DNA from: Nocardiopsis flavescens
GTDB lineage: Bacteria; Actinomycetota; Actinomycetes; Streptosporangiales; Streptosporangiaceae
Length of the DNA stretch: 64,000 bases
Reading direction: 5' to 3'
Assembly: GCF_900141985.1 (NCBI RefSeq)
Contig: NZ_FQZK01000017.1
Coordinates: forward strand, 59,520-123,519
Shown here: positions 46,096-54,817 of the stretch, piece after piece
How the letters are laid out: the number at the start of each line of letters is the position of its first letter
Numbering within the stretch: position 1 is the stretch's first letter
The notes under the pieces: generated by a model
The model's input: the letters and a program-made list of their open reading frames with translations, nothing else
Told to the model about the DNA's origin: nothing
The model's database searches: none
Made by a program: the position numbers and the translations under genes

Positions 46096-46950
46096 ATGAA
46101 CACCACCGACAAGACCCCCTCCGCCGGGCCCGCCCTCTACGGCGGGGTCACCAACCGGCGCGTCACCATCCGCGACCTGGCCGCCGCCAAGCGGCGCGGC
46201 GAGCGCTGGCCGATGCTGACCGCCTACGACGCCCTCACCGCGCGGGTGTTCGACGAGGCGGGCATCCCCGTCCTCCTCGTCGGCGACTCCGCCGCCAACG
46301 TCGTGTACGGCTACGACACCACCGTCCCGGTCACCGTGGACGAGCTGGTGCCCCTCACCGCGGCGGTCGCGCGCTCCACCAAGCGCTCCCTCGTGGTGGC
46401 GGACCTGCCGTTCGGCTCCTACCAGGCCTCCCCCGAGCAGGCCCTGGCGACCGCCTCCCGGTTCATGAAGGAGGGCGGCGCCCAGGCCGTGAAGCTGGAG
46501 GGCGGCCACGCCGTCGCCCGGCAGGTGGAGCTGCTCGTGTCCGCGGGCATCCCGGTCATGGCGCACCTGGGCCTGACCCCCCAGTCGGTGAACACCCTGG
46601 GCGGGTACCGGGTGCAGGGCCGCGGCGAGGCCGCCGCGGACCTGCTCAAGGACGCCAAGGAGCTGGAGCGGGCGGGCGCGTTCTCGGTCGTGCTGGAGTG
46701 CGTGCCCAGCGACCTGGCCGCGCAGGTCACCGGGCAGCTCGACATCCCGACGATCGGCATCGGGGCCGGCGGGGCGACCGACGCCCAGGTGCTGGTGTGG
46801 CAGGACATGGCCGGGCTGAGCCCCCGGGTGGCCAAGTTCGTCAAGACCTACGCCGACCTGCACGAGACGCTGCGGGAGGCCGCGTCGACGTACGCCGACG
46901 AGGTGGTGAGCGGGGCCTTCCCCGACGCGGAGCACTCGTACGCGAGCTGA
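46096..46950 (+). CDS. panB: 3-methyl-2-oxobutanoate hydroxymethyltransferase
   Basis: 284 residues, the normal PanB length. Conserved blocks: MLTAYDALTARVFDEAGIPVLLVGDSAANVVYGYDTT (key blocks LTAYDA, LVGDSAANVVYG), VVADLPFGSY, KLEGG, MAHLGLTPQSVN and GIGAGGATDAQVLVWQDM. It transfers a one-carbon unit from methylene-tetrahydrofolate to ketoisovalerate, the first step of pantothenate synthesis. The ATG follows GGAGGAAG by 5 nt. panC and panD are not adjacent. Confidence 0.97.
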   Translation: MNTTDKTPSAGPALYGGVTNRRVTIRDLAAAKRRGERWPMLTAYDALTARVFDEAGIPVLLVGDSAANVVYGYDTTVPVTVDELVPLTAAVARSTKRSLVVADLPFGSYQASPEQALATASRFMKEGGAQAVKLEGGHAVARQVELLVSAGIPVMAHLGLTPQSVNTLGGYRVQGRGEAAADLLKDAKELERAGAFSVVLECVPSDLAAQVTGQLDIPTIGIGAGGATDAQVLVWQDMAGLSPRVAKFVKTYADLHETLREAASTYADEVVSGAFPDAEHSYAS

Positions 46951-46972
46951 CACCGGAGCACCTTTTCCGACC

Positions 46973-47008
46973 GGACGCCGGCCGGGGCACCCGCCCCGGC
47001 CGGCGTCC
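46973..47008 (+). terminator. panB terminator
   Basis: A perfect 16-bp stem (46973-46988 with 46993-47008) with loop ACCC, 22 bp after the panB stop. No T-tract; a GC-rich actinobacterial terminator. Confidence 0.75.
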
Positions 47009-47117
47009 GCCGTCGTGGCCGGCGATCGGGGCCGGTGATCGCGGCCGGTCACGGGGTAGGGGGCAGGGCGGACGGACGGATCAGTACTATTAATTTCCTA
47101 CCGACATAGGGGGAAAA

Positions 47118-48008
47118 ATGAGCGCACGCATCGACCCGCTCGTGGACGCCGCCTGGCTGTCCCGGCACCTGGGGGACGGCGACCTGGTCGTGGTCGACGC
47201 CACGACCCTGCTGGACATCCCGGAGGAGGGGCCCTACACCGTCGGCTCGGGCCGGCCCGGGTACGAGGAGGAGCACATCCCCGGGGCGGTGTTCGCCGAC
47301 CTCACGACCGACTTCGCCGACACCGGCGCCTCCGACCCGTGGACGGTCCCGTCCTCGGAGAAGTTCGCCGTCCACGCCGGGCTGCTCGGCATCGGCGAGG
47401 GCAAGCGCGTGGTCGCCTACGACCGGAGCACCGGGTTCTGGGCCACCCGCCTGCGCTGGCACCTGCGCCTGGAGGGCTTCGACGACGTCGCGGTGCTCGA
47501 CGGCGGCCTGCGCGCCTGGAAGGCAGCGGGCGGCCGGGTGACCTCCGAGCCCACCCCGGCCCCGATCGCCGCCGCCTTCCAGGCGCGCCGGCGCCCGGAG
47601 CTGCTGCGCTCCACCGAGGAGGTGGCGCGCTCGCTGGGCGACGGCCGGACGCTGCTGGTGAACGTGCTCGACCCGGCCACCTACCGGGGGGACCGGCACA
47701 CCTACGCCCGCGACGGGCACATCCCCGGCAGCGTCAACCTGCCGGTGTCGGAACTGCTGGACCCCGGGACCGGGGGCCTGCGGCCGGCGGCCGAACTGCG
47801 CGAGATCCTCGACCGCGCCGGGCTGCTCGACCCGGGCGTGCGCCCGGTGGCGTACTGCGGCGGCGGCATCGCCGCGACCGGGCTGGTGCACGCGCTGTCC
47901 CTGGCGGGCCGCGACGACGCGGCCGTCTACGACGGCTCGATGACGGCCTGGGCGGCGGACCCCTCGCTCCCGCTGGTCACCGGCGACTCCCCCGAGGGCG
48001 ACGCCTGA
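47118..48008 (+). CDS. Two-domain rhodanese (thiosulfate/3-mercaptopyruvate sulfurtransferase)
   Basis: 296 residues with two rhodanese domains. The N-terminal domain (about 8-140) is inactive, having YDRSTGFWA where the cysteine loop would be. The C-terminal domain (about 165-285) has the active loop AYCGGGIAATG. CGGGIA differs from the CGSGVT/CRxGxx loops of classical enzymes, so the sulfur donor is uncertain. The ATG at 47118 follows AGGGGGAAAA, and an AT-rich promoter-like stretch (TACTATTAATTTCC) lies 25 bp upstream. Confidence 0.88.
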   Translation: MSARIDPLVDAAWLSRHLGDGDLVVVDATTLLDIPEEGPYTVGSGRPGYEEEHIPGAVFADLTTDFADTGASDPWTVPSSEKFAVHAGLLGIGEGKRVVAYDRSTGFWATRLRWHLRLEGFDDVAVLDGGLRAWKAAGGRVTSEPTPAPIAAAFQARRRPELLRSTEEVARSLGDGRTLLVNVLDPATYRGDRHTYARDGHIPGSVNLPVSELLDPGTGGLRPAAELREILDRAGLLDPGVRPVAYCGGGIAATGLVHALSLAGRDDAAVYDGSMTAWAADPSLPLVTGDSPEGDA

Positions 48009-48156
48009 CCCCGGCCCGGGGGCCGGGCGGCCCCCGGCGCCGCGGGGCGGCGGACACGTGTGAGGCGGGCCACGAACCGAACCTTACTCGGGAGTAGAGT
48101 CGCCTCATATCCCAGCACCTACGCGGGCCGGGGCACCCGGCCCTTGGGGAGGACGC

Positions 48157-49197
48157 ATGCGCATCTCGATGCCGCTCCAGTACTCGGGCGAGCCCAAGGC
48201 CGCGGTCGAGCAGGTCGTCGAACTGGAGAAGGCCGGGCTGGACACCGTCTGGGTGGCCGAGGCCTACGGGTTCGACGCCCCCACCCTCATGGGCTACATC
48301 GCCGCCCGCACCGAGACCGTGAACATCGGTTCGGCGATCCTGCCCCTGTACAGCCGCACCCCCACCCTCATCGCGATGACCGCCGCCGGGCTCGACGACC
48401 TGTCGGGCGGCCGGGCGATCCTGGGCCTGGGCGCCAGCGGCCCGCAGGTCATCGAGGGCTTCCACGGCGTCCCCTACGCCAAGCCGCTGGCCCGCACCCG
48501 GGACACCATCGAGATCTGCCGCAAGGTCTGGCGGCGCGAGGAGCGCCTCACCCACGACGGCCCCGTGTTCCGGCTGCCGCTGCCCGAGGGCGAGGGCACC
48601 GGGCTGGGCAAGCCGCTCAAGATCATCAACCACCCCGTGCGCTCGGAGATCCCGGTCTTCGTCGCCTCCCTGGGCGTCAAGAACGTGGAGATGACCGCCG
48701 AGATCGCCGACGGCTGGCTCCCCCACCTGTTCATCCCCGAGAAGGCGCAGGCCGTGTGGGGCGGGGCGCTGGCCGCGGGGAAGGAGAAGCGGGACGCGTC
48801 GCTGGGCGGCCTGGAGATCGCCGCGGGCGGCCTGCTCGCCATCGGCGAGGGCGAGGAGACCAAGAAGCTGCTCGACTTCGTGCGGCCGATGATCGCGCTG
48901 TACGTCGGCGGCATGGGTGCCAAGGGCAAGAACTTCTACAACACCGTCGCCCGCCGCTACGGGTACGAGGAGGCGGCCGAGAAGATCCAGGACCTGTACC
49001 TGGCCGGCCGCAAGGACGAGGCCGCGGCGGCCGTCCCCGACGAGTTCGTCGAGCTCACCAACATGGTGGGCCCGGAGTCCTACGTGCGCGAGCGCGTGGA
49101 GGCGTTCCGGGCCGCGGGGGTCACCAGCCTCAACGTCATCCCGGTGGGCGGCGACCCGGTCGCCCTGGTCGAGAAGGTCAAGGGCTGGGCTTCCTGA
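48157..49197 (+). CDS. F420-dependent oxidoreductase (LLM class, luciferase-like)
   Basis: 346 residues with the luciferase-like monooxygenase barrel: VWVAEAYGFDAPTLMGYIAARTETVNIGSAI (blocks WVAEAYGFD and IGSAI), LGLGASGPQVIEGFHG, and the C-terminal FVELTNMVGP. This is the actinobacterial F420-dependent branch with the conserved GxSGPxVxEGxHG loop. It reduces or oxidises an unknown substrate using F420H2. It faces an NADPH:F420 reductase gene across a hairpin terminator, suggesting a shared cofactor circuit. Confidence 0.9.
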   Translation: MRISMPLQYSGEPKAAVEQVVELEKAGLDTVWVAEAYGFDAPTLMGYIAARTETVNIGSAILPLYSRTPTLIAMTAAGLDDLSGGRAILGLGASGPQVIEGFHGVPYAKPLARTRDTIEICRKVWRREERLTHDGPVFRLPLPEGEGTGLGKPLKIINHPVRSEIPVFVASLGVKNVEMTAEIADGWLPHLFIPEKAQAVWGGALAAGKEKRDASLGGLEIAAGGLLAIGEGEETKKLLDFVRPMIALYVGGMGAKGKNFYNTVARRYGYEEAAEKIQDLYLAGRKDEAAAAVPDEFVELTNMVGPESYVRERVEAFRAAGVTSLNVIPVGGDPVALVEKVKGWAS

Positions 49198-49202
49198 GCG
49201 GG

Positions 49203-49233
49203 CGCGGGGCCGGGGAGCGCCCCCGGCCCCGCG
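49203..49233. terminator. Bidirectional terminator between the two F420 genes
   Basis: A 13-bp perfect stem (CGCGGGGCCGGGG, 49203-49215 with 49221-49233) with a 5-nt loop in the 43-bp convergent gap. Confidence 0.75.
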
Positions 49234-49240
49234 GCCGGGG

Positions 49241-49936
49241 TCACAGCCCGGTGACCCGGATGCCCGCGTGGGTCTTGTAGCGGCGGTTGACCGCGATGAG
49301 GTTCGCGGTGAGCGCCTCCACCTGGTGCGCGTTGCGCAGGCGCCCGCCGAACACCCCGCGCACGCCCGGGATGCGCTCGGCCAGGGCCCGCACGGTGTCG
49401 GTGGCGTCCCGGTCCTCGCCCAGCACCAGCACGTCCAGGTCCACGCTCTCCACCGCGGGGTCCAGCAGGACCACGGCGGACACGTGGTGGAACGCGGCCG
49501 TGACGGTGCTCTCCGGCAGAACGGCGGCGGCCTGCTCCGCGGCGCTGCCCTCGGGCACGTCCAGCGCGAACGGGCCGCGCTTGTCGAAGCCGAGCGGGTT
49601 GACGCAGTCCACGACGATCTTGCCCGCCAGCGGCCCGGCCAGGGACTCCAGCAGCTCGCGGTGCCCCTCCCACGGGACGGCGACGATGACGATGTCGCCC
49701 GCCGCCGCGGCGGCGGCGTTGTCGAGTCCGCGCACGTCGACCGGGGAGGACTCGGCCTCCACCAGGGCGCGCGCGGCCCCGTCGGCGCGCTCGGCGCTGC
49801 GCGATCCCAGGTACACGGTGTGCCCGGCCAGGGCGAACCGGCGGGCCAGCCCGCGCCCCTGGTCGCCCGTGCCGCCCAGGACGGAGACGGTCCGCCCGGT
49901 GATGTCGGTGCTCTCGGGTGTGCTCACTTCGGTCAT
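49241..49936 (-). CDS. npdG: NADPH-dependent F420 reductase
   Basis: 231 residues. The Rossmann fold opens VSVLGGTGDQGRGLARRFALAGHTVYLGSRSAER (blocks GGTGDQGRGLA and GSRSAER), with the SR pair reading the NADPH phosphate. Further blocks IVIVAVPW, VVDCVNPLGFDKRG and the C-terminal VEALTANLIAVNRRYKTHAGIRVTG match Fno/NpdG enzymes. It exchanges hydride between NADPH and F420. The ATG at 49936 is used. Convergent with the LLM oxidoreductase. Confidence 0.93.
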   Translation of the reverse strand: MTEVSTPESTDITGRTVSVLGGTGDQGRGLARRFALAGHTVYLGSRSAERADGAARALVEAESSPVDVRGLDNAAAAAAGDIVIVAVPWEGHRELLESLAGPLAGKIVVDCVNPLGFDKRGPFALDVPEGSAAEQAAAVLPESTVTAAFHHVSAVVLLDPAVESVDLDVLVLGEDRDATDTVRALAERIPGVRGVFGGRLRNAHQVEALTANLIAVNRRYKTHAGIRVTGL

Positions 49937-49982
49937 GGGCCGATCCTGCCAGAACCGGATTCCGCTCTCCGGGTGCGACCCG

Positions 49983-50171
49983 TCACCAGCGCTCGTCCTC
50001 GTCGTCGGACTCCCACCGGTCGTTGCGCTCGGCCGCGATGCTCAGCGCCCGCGCCGCCGTCGCCTCGTCGGGGTAGGGCCCCAGCCGCTCCTTGTTGGGG
50101 CAGCCCGCCCCGTGTTCGACGGTGTCGTGCCTGAGGCAGTACCACCAGCCGTCATTCTGTACGTCGGCCAC
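49983..50171 (-). CDS. Small conserved actinobacterial protein (62 aa)
   Basis: 62 residues from a GTG at 50171 with AGGAAAGG upstream; an upstream GTG at 50204 is less well placed. The sequence WWYCLRHDTVEHGAGCPNKERLGPY has two Cys and two His in a short span (C-x2-H-x5-H-x3-C), a possible metal site. A YPDEATAARALSIAAERND helix and an acidic tail follow. Similar small SPOR-like or tagging proteins are common in actinomycetes; no function is known to me. Confidence 0.72.
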   Translation of the reverse strand: MADVQNDGWWYCLRHDTVEHGAGCPNKERLGPYPDEATAARALSIAAERNDRWESDDEDERW

Positions 50172-50263
50172 CGCGTCCGCCTTTCCTCGTTCCCGGTCGG
50201 TCACCTACCCGGCGCGGGGTGTTCCTCACACCCGGCGGACCGCGGCCGGTCCGCACCACGAAC

Positions 50264-50269
50264 TAGAAT
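50264..50269 (+). promoter_or_regulatory. -10-like hexamer of map (leaderless)
   Basis: TAGAAT lies eight bases before the ATG at 50278, and no Shine-Dalgarno sequence is present between them. The spacing matches a leaderless transcript. Confidence 0.5.
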
Positions 50270-50277
50270 TCGTGTCC

Positions 50278-51129
50278 ATGACTACTCCGCTGGTTCCCGG
50301 GCGCATCTCGCCGCAACGTTCGGTCCCCTCCCACATCGCCCGCCCCGAGTACGTCGGGCGCAAGCACCCCGTGGAGGGCGTCCTGGGCGACGTGCAGACC
50401 CCGGAGACCATCGAGCGTATGCGCGTCGCGGGCAGGATCGCCGCGCAGGCGCTGGAGGAGGTCGGCAAGCGGGTCGTGCCGGGGGTGACCACCGACGAGC
50501 TGGACCGCGTGGGCCATGAGTTCCTTTTGGACCACGGGGCCTACCCGAGCACCCTGGGCTACAAGGGGTACCCCAAGTCGCTGTGCTCCTCGCTCAACGA
50601 GGTCATCTGCCACGGCATCCCCGACGACACGGTGGTGCGCGACGGCGACATCGTCAACATCGACATCACCGCGTACAAGGACGGTGTGCACGGCGACACC
50701 AACGCCACGTTCCTGTCCGGGAACGTGGCGGAGGAGAACCGCCTGCTGGTGGAGCGCACCCGCGAGGCCACCATGAGGGCGGTCAAGGCGTGCCGCCCGG
50801 GGCGGCGGATCAACGTGATCGGCCGGGTCATCGAGTCGTACGCCAAGCGGTTCGGGTACGGGGTCGTCCGCGACTTCACCGGCCACGGGGTGGGCCCGGA
50901 GTTCCACTCCGGCCTGGTGGTGCCGCACTACGACGACCCGCGCGCGGACACCGAGATGGTGCCCGGGATGACGTTCACGATCGAGCCCATGATCACCCTG
51001 GGCGGGGTCGAGTACGACATGTGGGACGACGGCTGGACGGCCGTCACCGCCGACCGCCGGTGGACCGCCCAGTTCGAGCACACCCTCGTCATCACCGACA
51101 CCGGCGCCGAGATCCTCACCCTCCCGTAG
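50278..51129 (+). CDS. map: Methionine aminopeptidase type I
   Basis: 283 residues. Metal ligands are visible: VNIDITAYKDGVHGDTNATF (two Asp), GHGVGPEFH (His), TIEPM (Glu) and FEHTL (Glu). An N-terminal extension of about 40 residues includes the SHIARPEYVGRK linker seen in actinobacterial type Ic enzymes. It removes initiator methionine from new proteins. There is no ribosome-binding site before the ATG; a TAGAAT hexamer eight bases upstream suggests a leaderless mRNA. A GTG six bases upstream is possible. Confidence 0.96.
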   Translation: MTTPLVPGRISPQRSVPSHIARPEYVGRKHPVEGVLGDVQTPETIERMRVAGRIAAQALEEVGKRVVPGVTTDELDRVGHEFLLDHGAYPSTLGYKGYPKSLCSSLNEVICHGIPDDTVVRDGDIVNIDITAYKDGVHGDTNATFLSGNVAEENRLLVERTREATMRAVKACRPGRRINVIGRVIESYAKRFGYGVVRDFTGHGVGPEFHSGLVVPHYDDPRADTEMVPGMTFTIEPMITLGGVEYDMWDDGWTAVTADRRWTAQFEHTLVITDTGAEILTLP

Positions 51130-51143
51130 TTTCGCGGTCGTCC

Positions 51144-51178
51144 CCGCGGGCCCCGGCGCGTCGCGCCGGGGCCCGCGG
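51144..51178 (+). terminator. map terminator
   Basis: About 16 bp of perfect stem (51144-51160 with 51162-51178, tip unpaired), 15 bp after the map stop. Very GC-rich, no T-tract. Confidence 0.7.
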
Positions 51179-51310
51179 CGCGCCGGGGGTCCCGGAGCGG
51201 ACCGGCCGAGGAGCGGGAATCCGCAGAGGACGGTCCGCCATGCGGGTTCCCGGTCCCGGAGGAGCACCCGGGAACCCGTGGGCGGTGGCGATGGGAGAAG
51301 GTCCGGCCCG

Positions 51311-51670
51311 TCAGCCGTCCGTGTCGCCCGGGGCGAGGAGCCGGGCGAGGGCGGCGGCCATCGCGAGGGCCTTGGTTCCGGGGTCGAGTTCGTCCCCGCC
51401 GCTGATGCTCCACTCCGCGCTGCGGTCGTCGCGGATGTCCACCTCCAGGCTCATCGTGCTGCCCGCCCCGTATACCTCCAGGTTTCCGGGATCGGAGGAG
51501 TCGAGGTCCACGGTGAGCCCGCAGGCCCGGAGGAGTTCGGCGACGGTGGCGACGTAGCGGTCGAGCTGGTCCTCGCTGAGCAGCTCGGGGACCTCGTTGT
51601 CCACAGAGGTGTCGATGTCGCCCCACCCGTGGGGGACAATCGGGGCAGGGAGTGTGCGGACTTCGGTCAT
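51311..51670 (-). CDS. Hypothetical protein (119 aa)
   Basis: 119 residues, acidic, without membrane segments. Segments: SEDQLDRYVATVAELLRACGLTVDLD, then NLEVYGAGSTMSLEVDIRDD, which looks like a small alpha/beta fold. No family recognised. The ATG at 51670 is preceded by GGAGAGGGG. It is divergent from the XRE/DUF397 pair over 220 bp and may be unrelated to it. Confidence 0.65.
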   Translation of the reverse strand: MTEVRTLPAPIVPHGWGDIDTSVDNEVPELLSEDQLDRYVATVAELLRACGLTVDLDSSDPGNLEVYGAGSTMSLEVDIRDDRSAEWSISGGDELDPGTKALAMAAALARLLAPGDTDG

Positions 51671-51893
51671 CGGGGTTCCCCTCTCCTGAAGGCACCGCCT
51701 GGGGCGCTACAGAGGGCCAACTCGTAGTGAGCGTCCCAGGCGGTGGTCTTGTCGTCCGGGCGCGGCAACGATCCCGCCGCGGCTTCCCGGTTCCCAGTGA
51801 GGTCTGGCTCACCTTCTGTTAGGTTGGCACATATCCATCTCCCGTACAACGTCAAACACAAATTTGATACCCAGCAGACAGAGGAGAACAGAG

Positions 51894-52757
51894 ATGCCGA
51901 CCGCCCGACGCAAAGTGACCCTTCGAGCACAGTGGCTCGGCAAGATGCTCCGTGAGCTGCGCGAGAGCAACGGCTACACGTTGAAAGAGGCCGCCGAGTA
52001 CCTCCAGCGCGACCTCTCTGCGCTGAGTCGGTTCGAGTCGGGCGTGCATCCGATCCGAAGGGGCGACGTACTCGCACTGATGGACCTGTACGGGGTCGAG
52101 GACCGGCCGCAACGGGACATGTTGATCTCGCTCACCGGTGAACTCACCCGTACGGGTTGGTGGGAGAAGTACACGAAGGACGATGTGTGGGGCTCCACGA
52201 TCGACCTCGCCTGGCTGGAAAGCCGGGCCCACTCACTTCGCATGTTCGCGACGACGACCGTGCCCGGCCTACTTCAAACGGAGCAGTACGCCCGCTCCTT
52301 GATACAGGTCGCCAACAGACATTCCACGCAGCGGGAGATCGAGCGCTGGGTGAGCCTTCGTCTCGACCGGCAAAGAGTTCTCGATCGTGAGGGGGAGCCG
52401 GCGCACCTCTCAGCGGTCGTGGACGAGTCCGTGCTGCGCAGGCTCGTAGGAGGCCGGGAGATCATGCGCGACCAGATACGCCATCTGATACTGATGTCCC
52501 AGCGGGCGAACGTGAACATCCAGGTCCTGCCGTTCAACATAGGCGCTCATTCCAGCCCCGATGGCCCCTTCGCACTCGTCAAGATGGACGACCCGTTCCC
52601 CGAAGTCGCACATATCGAAAGTCCCGCCGGTTCCATCTACCTGGAAACCGAAGCCGTGGACCGCTTCGTGGACACCTACGATTGGTTGCAGGAGCACAGC
52701 CTTGGTATTGAGGACACCGCCGCGCTACTGGCAGACCTAGAAAAGGAACTTCGATGA
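51894..52757 (+). CDS. XRE-family regulator with DUF5753 (WhiJ-like)
   Basis: 287 residues from an ATG at 51894 with GAGGAG upstream; an in-frame ATG at 51864 is less likely. The N-terminal HTH (about 8-65) is LGKMLRELRESNGYTLKEAAEYLQRDLSALSRFESG. The large C-terminal DUF5753 domain has MFATTTVPGLLQTEQYARSLI, a LDRQRVL segment, and VNIQVLPFNIGAHSSPDGPF. Streptomyces genomes carry many such regulators, each paired with a DUF397 protein, in development or antibiotic control. The stop overlaps the DUF397 start (ATGA). Base composition is lower in GC than its neighbours. Confidence 0.92.
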   Translation: MPTARRKVTLRAQWLGKMLRELRESNGYTLKEAAEYLQRDLSALSRFESGVHPIRRGDVLALMDLYGVEDRPQRDMLISLTGELTRTGWWEKYTKDDVWGSTIDLAWLESRAHSLRMFATTTVPGLLQTEQYARSLIQVANRHSTQREIERWVSLRLDRQRVLDREGEPAHLSAVVDESVLRRLVGGREIMRDQIRHLILMSQRANVNIQVLPFNIGAHSSPDGPFALVKMDDPFPEVAHIESPAGSIYLETEAVDRFVDTYDWLQEHSLGIEDTAALLADLEKELR

Positions 52758-52963
52758 GCAAGGACAAGGTGGCCACCCTCTCCTCGGTCGCCTGGCATAT
52801 CAGCAGCTACAGCGCAAACGGCAGCGGCCAGTGTGTCGAGGCGGGAGCGTTCACCGACGGCAGTAACGCCTACGCCGTACGCGACTCCGAGCACCCCGCC
52901 CACGGACACCTCACCTTCACCCGCAACGAGTGGGCGGCCTTCGTGGCCGGGGTGACCGACTGA
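52754..52963 (+). CDS. DUF397 small protein, partner of the XRE/DUF5753 regulator
   Basis: 69 residues with the DUF397 pattern: WHISSYSANGSGQCVEAG, then YAVRDSEHPAHGHLTFTRNEWAAFVAGV. Its start overlaps the stop of the XRE gene by four bases, so the two are made together. In the WhiJ and related systems the small protein modulates the regulator, sometimes as a toxin-antitoxin-like pair. That is family knowledge, not shown here. Confidence 0.93.
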   Translation: MSKDKVATLSSVAWHISSYSANGSGQCVEAGAFTDGSNAYAVRDSEHPAHGHLTFTRNEWAAFVAGVTD

Positions 52964-53063
52964 CCCCCACCCCACTAGAACAGCGGCTGGCCAGGGCACC
53001 AGGGCGAACCTCCCGGTGCCCTGCGGCGTCTCCCCCTCCGTACCCGCGACCCACGGAGGCCCC

Positions 53064-53858
53064 ATGGCCCGCTTCGTCCACCTGGCGCCCGCCGCCCGCG
53101 CGGCGCGCGCGGTCCGCTCCGGGCTGCGCGCCTCCCCCGGGCACCACGGGGAACGCGGGGTCTTCTGCTTCCCCGTCCTGCCCTCCTACACCCTCACCCA
53201 CCAGTGGCTGCGCGAGCTGGCCCGCTGGAAGGGCTCCCGGAGCCTGGCCGCCGTGGACCTGCTGCTGCCCGACGACCAGCCGGTGACGGTCGGCCACTAC
53301 GGCGGACCCGTCCGGCACACCACCGCGGCCGGGGCCGTGGGGATCGTCGCCGCGCTGGAGGACCCGCGCGGCTGGGAGGTCTTCCTCCCCCGCTCCGTCA
53401 CCGCCCGCGAGGTCCGCCGGGTGCGCGCCGTGCGCCAGGGGACGGGCTGGCGGTACCGCCCCGACGCCCACGGGCGGCCGCCCTGCACCTGCTTCGGCTG
53501 CCGGGTGCGCGGCGGGTACGGGTCGCGGCGGCTGCTCGAACGCCGCCCCGGCGCCGACGGCCCCGGACCGCCGCCCCGCGTGCTGCTGGAGCGCGTCGAC
53601 CGCGCGCTCGCCGACGACGACACCGCCGCACTGCGCGCCGCACTGGACGGCTTCTCCGTCCGGCGGCGCGGCCCCCTGGACCGGCTCTCCCCGCTGGCGG
53701 ACCACCCCGACCCCGGGGTGCGCTCCGCCCTGGCGTGGGCGGTCTCCTGGTGGACCACCCCCGGCACCGGCGCCCTGCTGGACCGGCTGGCCGCCGACCC
53801 CGACCCGCGGGTGCGCGAGGACGCCGACGACGTCCGGGAGAGCCGTGCGGACCGCTAG
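53064..53858 (+). CDS. HEAT-repeat-like protein (264 aa)
   Basis: 264 residues from an ATG at 53064 with ACGGAGG upstream. N-terminal half: HGERGVFCFPVLPSYTLTHQWLRELARW, and a cysteine cluster PPCTCFGCRVRGGYGS (about 150-165). C-terminal third: repeats LADHPDPGVRSALAWAV and LAADPDPRVREDADDVRE, which have the HEAT/PBS-lyase repeat pattern. Similar actinobacterial proteins are annotated only as HEAT repeat-containing. The N-terminal domain may bind metal. Function unknown. Confidence 0.75.
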   Translation: MARFVHLAPAARAARAVRSGLRASPGHHGERGVFCFPVLPSYTLTHQWLRELARWKGSRSLAAVDLLLPDDQPVTVGHYGGPVRHTTAAGAVGIVAALEDPRGWEVFLPRSVTAREVRRVRAVRQGTGWRYRPDAHGRPPCTCFGCRVRGGYGSRRLLERRPGADGPGPPPRVLLERVDRALADDDTAALRAALDGFSVRRRGPLDRLSPLADHPDPGVRSALAWAVSWWTTPGTGALLDRLAADPDPRVREDADDVRESRADR

Positions 53859-53918
53859 GCCGCGCCCGGTCCGGCGGCATCTGGCGCGGTCAGGGCGGCG
53901 GAAGCTAGGGTCGGGCGC

Positions 53919-54752
53919 GTGAAGATCCTCATCTCCGCGGACATGGAGGGCGCCACCGGCGTCACCTGGCCCGCCGACTGCGAGCCCGGCACCGAGCAGT
54001 GGCAGCGCTGCCGCACCATGTTCACCGGCGACGTGAACGCCGCCGTCGCCGGGCTCTTCGACGGCGGCGCCACCGAGGTGCTGGTCAACGAGGCCCACGC
54101 CACCATGCGCAACCTGCTGCTGGAGGAGCTGGACGAGCGCGCCACCATGGTCACCGGCCGCCACAAGGAACTCTCCATGGTGGAGGGCGTCCAGCACGGC
54201 GACTGCGACGGCGCCGTCTTCCTGGGCTACCACTGCGGGGCGGGCGAGGAGGGCGTGCTCGCCCACACCTACCTGCCCAACGCCGTCACCGGGGTGTGGC
54301 TGGACGGGGAGCCCGCGAGCGAGGGGCGGCTCAACGCCGCCGTGGCCGCCGAGTACGGCACCCCCGTCATCCTGGTCACCGGCGACGACCGCGCCTGCGA
54401 GGACGCCGAGACCTACGCCCCGTTCGCCCGCACCGTCGCCGTCAAGGAGTACGTGAGCCGGTACGCGGCCCGCTGCCGCCCGCCCGCGCGCACCGCCCAG
54501 GACATCCGGCTGGCCGCGTCGAAGGCGACCCTGCTCGCCGGCCGCCTGGACCCGGCCGACCCCTCCCCCCGGGCCGTGGAGGTGGAGGTGGACGCCGCCC
54601 ACCTGGCCCAGGCCGCCGCCCTCGTCCCCGGGGTGACCCGGACCGGAGCACGCCGGGTCCGCTACACCTCGCCGGACGCCTACGAGATGATCCGCTGCTT
54701 CAAGACCGTCACCACGATGATCTCCCAGGCGATGGAGAAGGACTACGGCTGA
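53919..54752 (+). CDS. dppA: M55-family D-aminopeptidase (DppA-like)
   Basis: 277 residues. It opens MKILISADMEGATGV, with the Asp/Glu metal ligands (SxDxEG) of the M55 family. Further ligands are likely in LVNEAHATMRNL, MVEGVQHGDCDGAVFLGYHCGAG and LAHTYLPNAV. The Bacillus DppA enzyme cuts D-Ala-containing dipeptides. The gene is followed 65 bp later by an M20 peptidase and then by an LD-carboxypeptidase, suggesting a peptidoglycan-peptide recycling group. Confidence 0.9.
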   Translation: MKILISADMEGATGVTWPADCEPGTEQWQRCRTMFTGDVNAAVAGLFDGGATEVLVNEAHATMRNLLLEELDERATMVTGRHKELSMVEGVQHGDCDGAVFLGYHCGAGEEGVLAHTYLPNAVTGVWLDGEPASEGRLNAAVAAEYGTPVILVTGDDRACEDAETYAPFARTVAVKEYVSRYAARCRPPARTAQDIRLAASKATLLAGRLDPADPSPRAVEVEVDAAHLAQAAALVPGVTRTGARRVRYTSPDAYEMIRCFKTVTTMISQAMEKDYG

Positions 54753-54817
54753 CCGCCGCCCGACCCCGCTCCCCGCTCCCCGCACACCGATTCCCCGCAC
54801 CGCAGAAAGGCCGCGCC

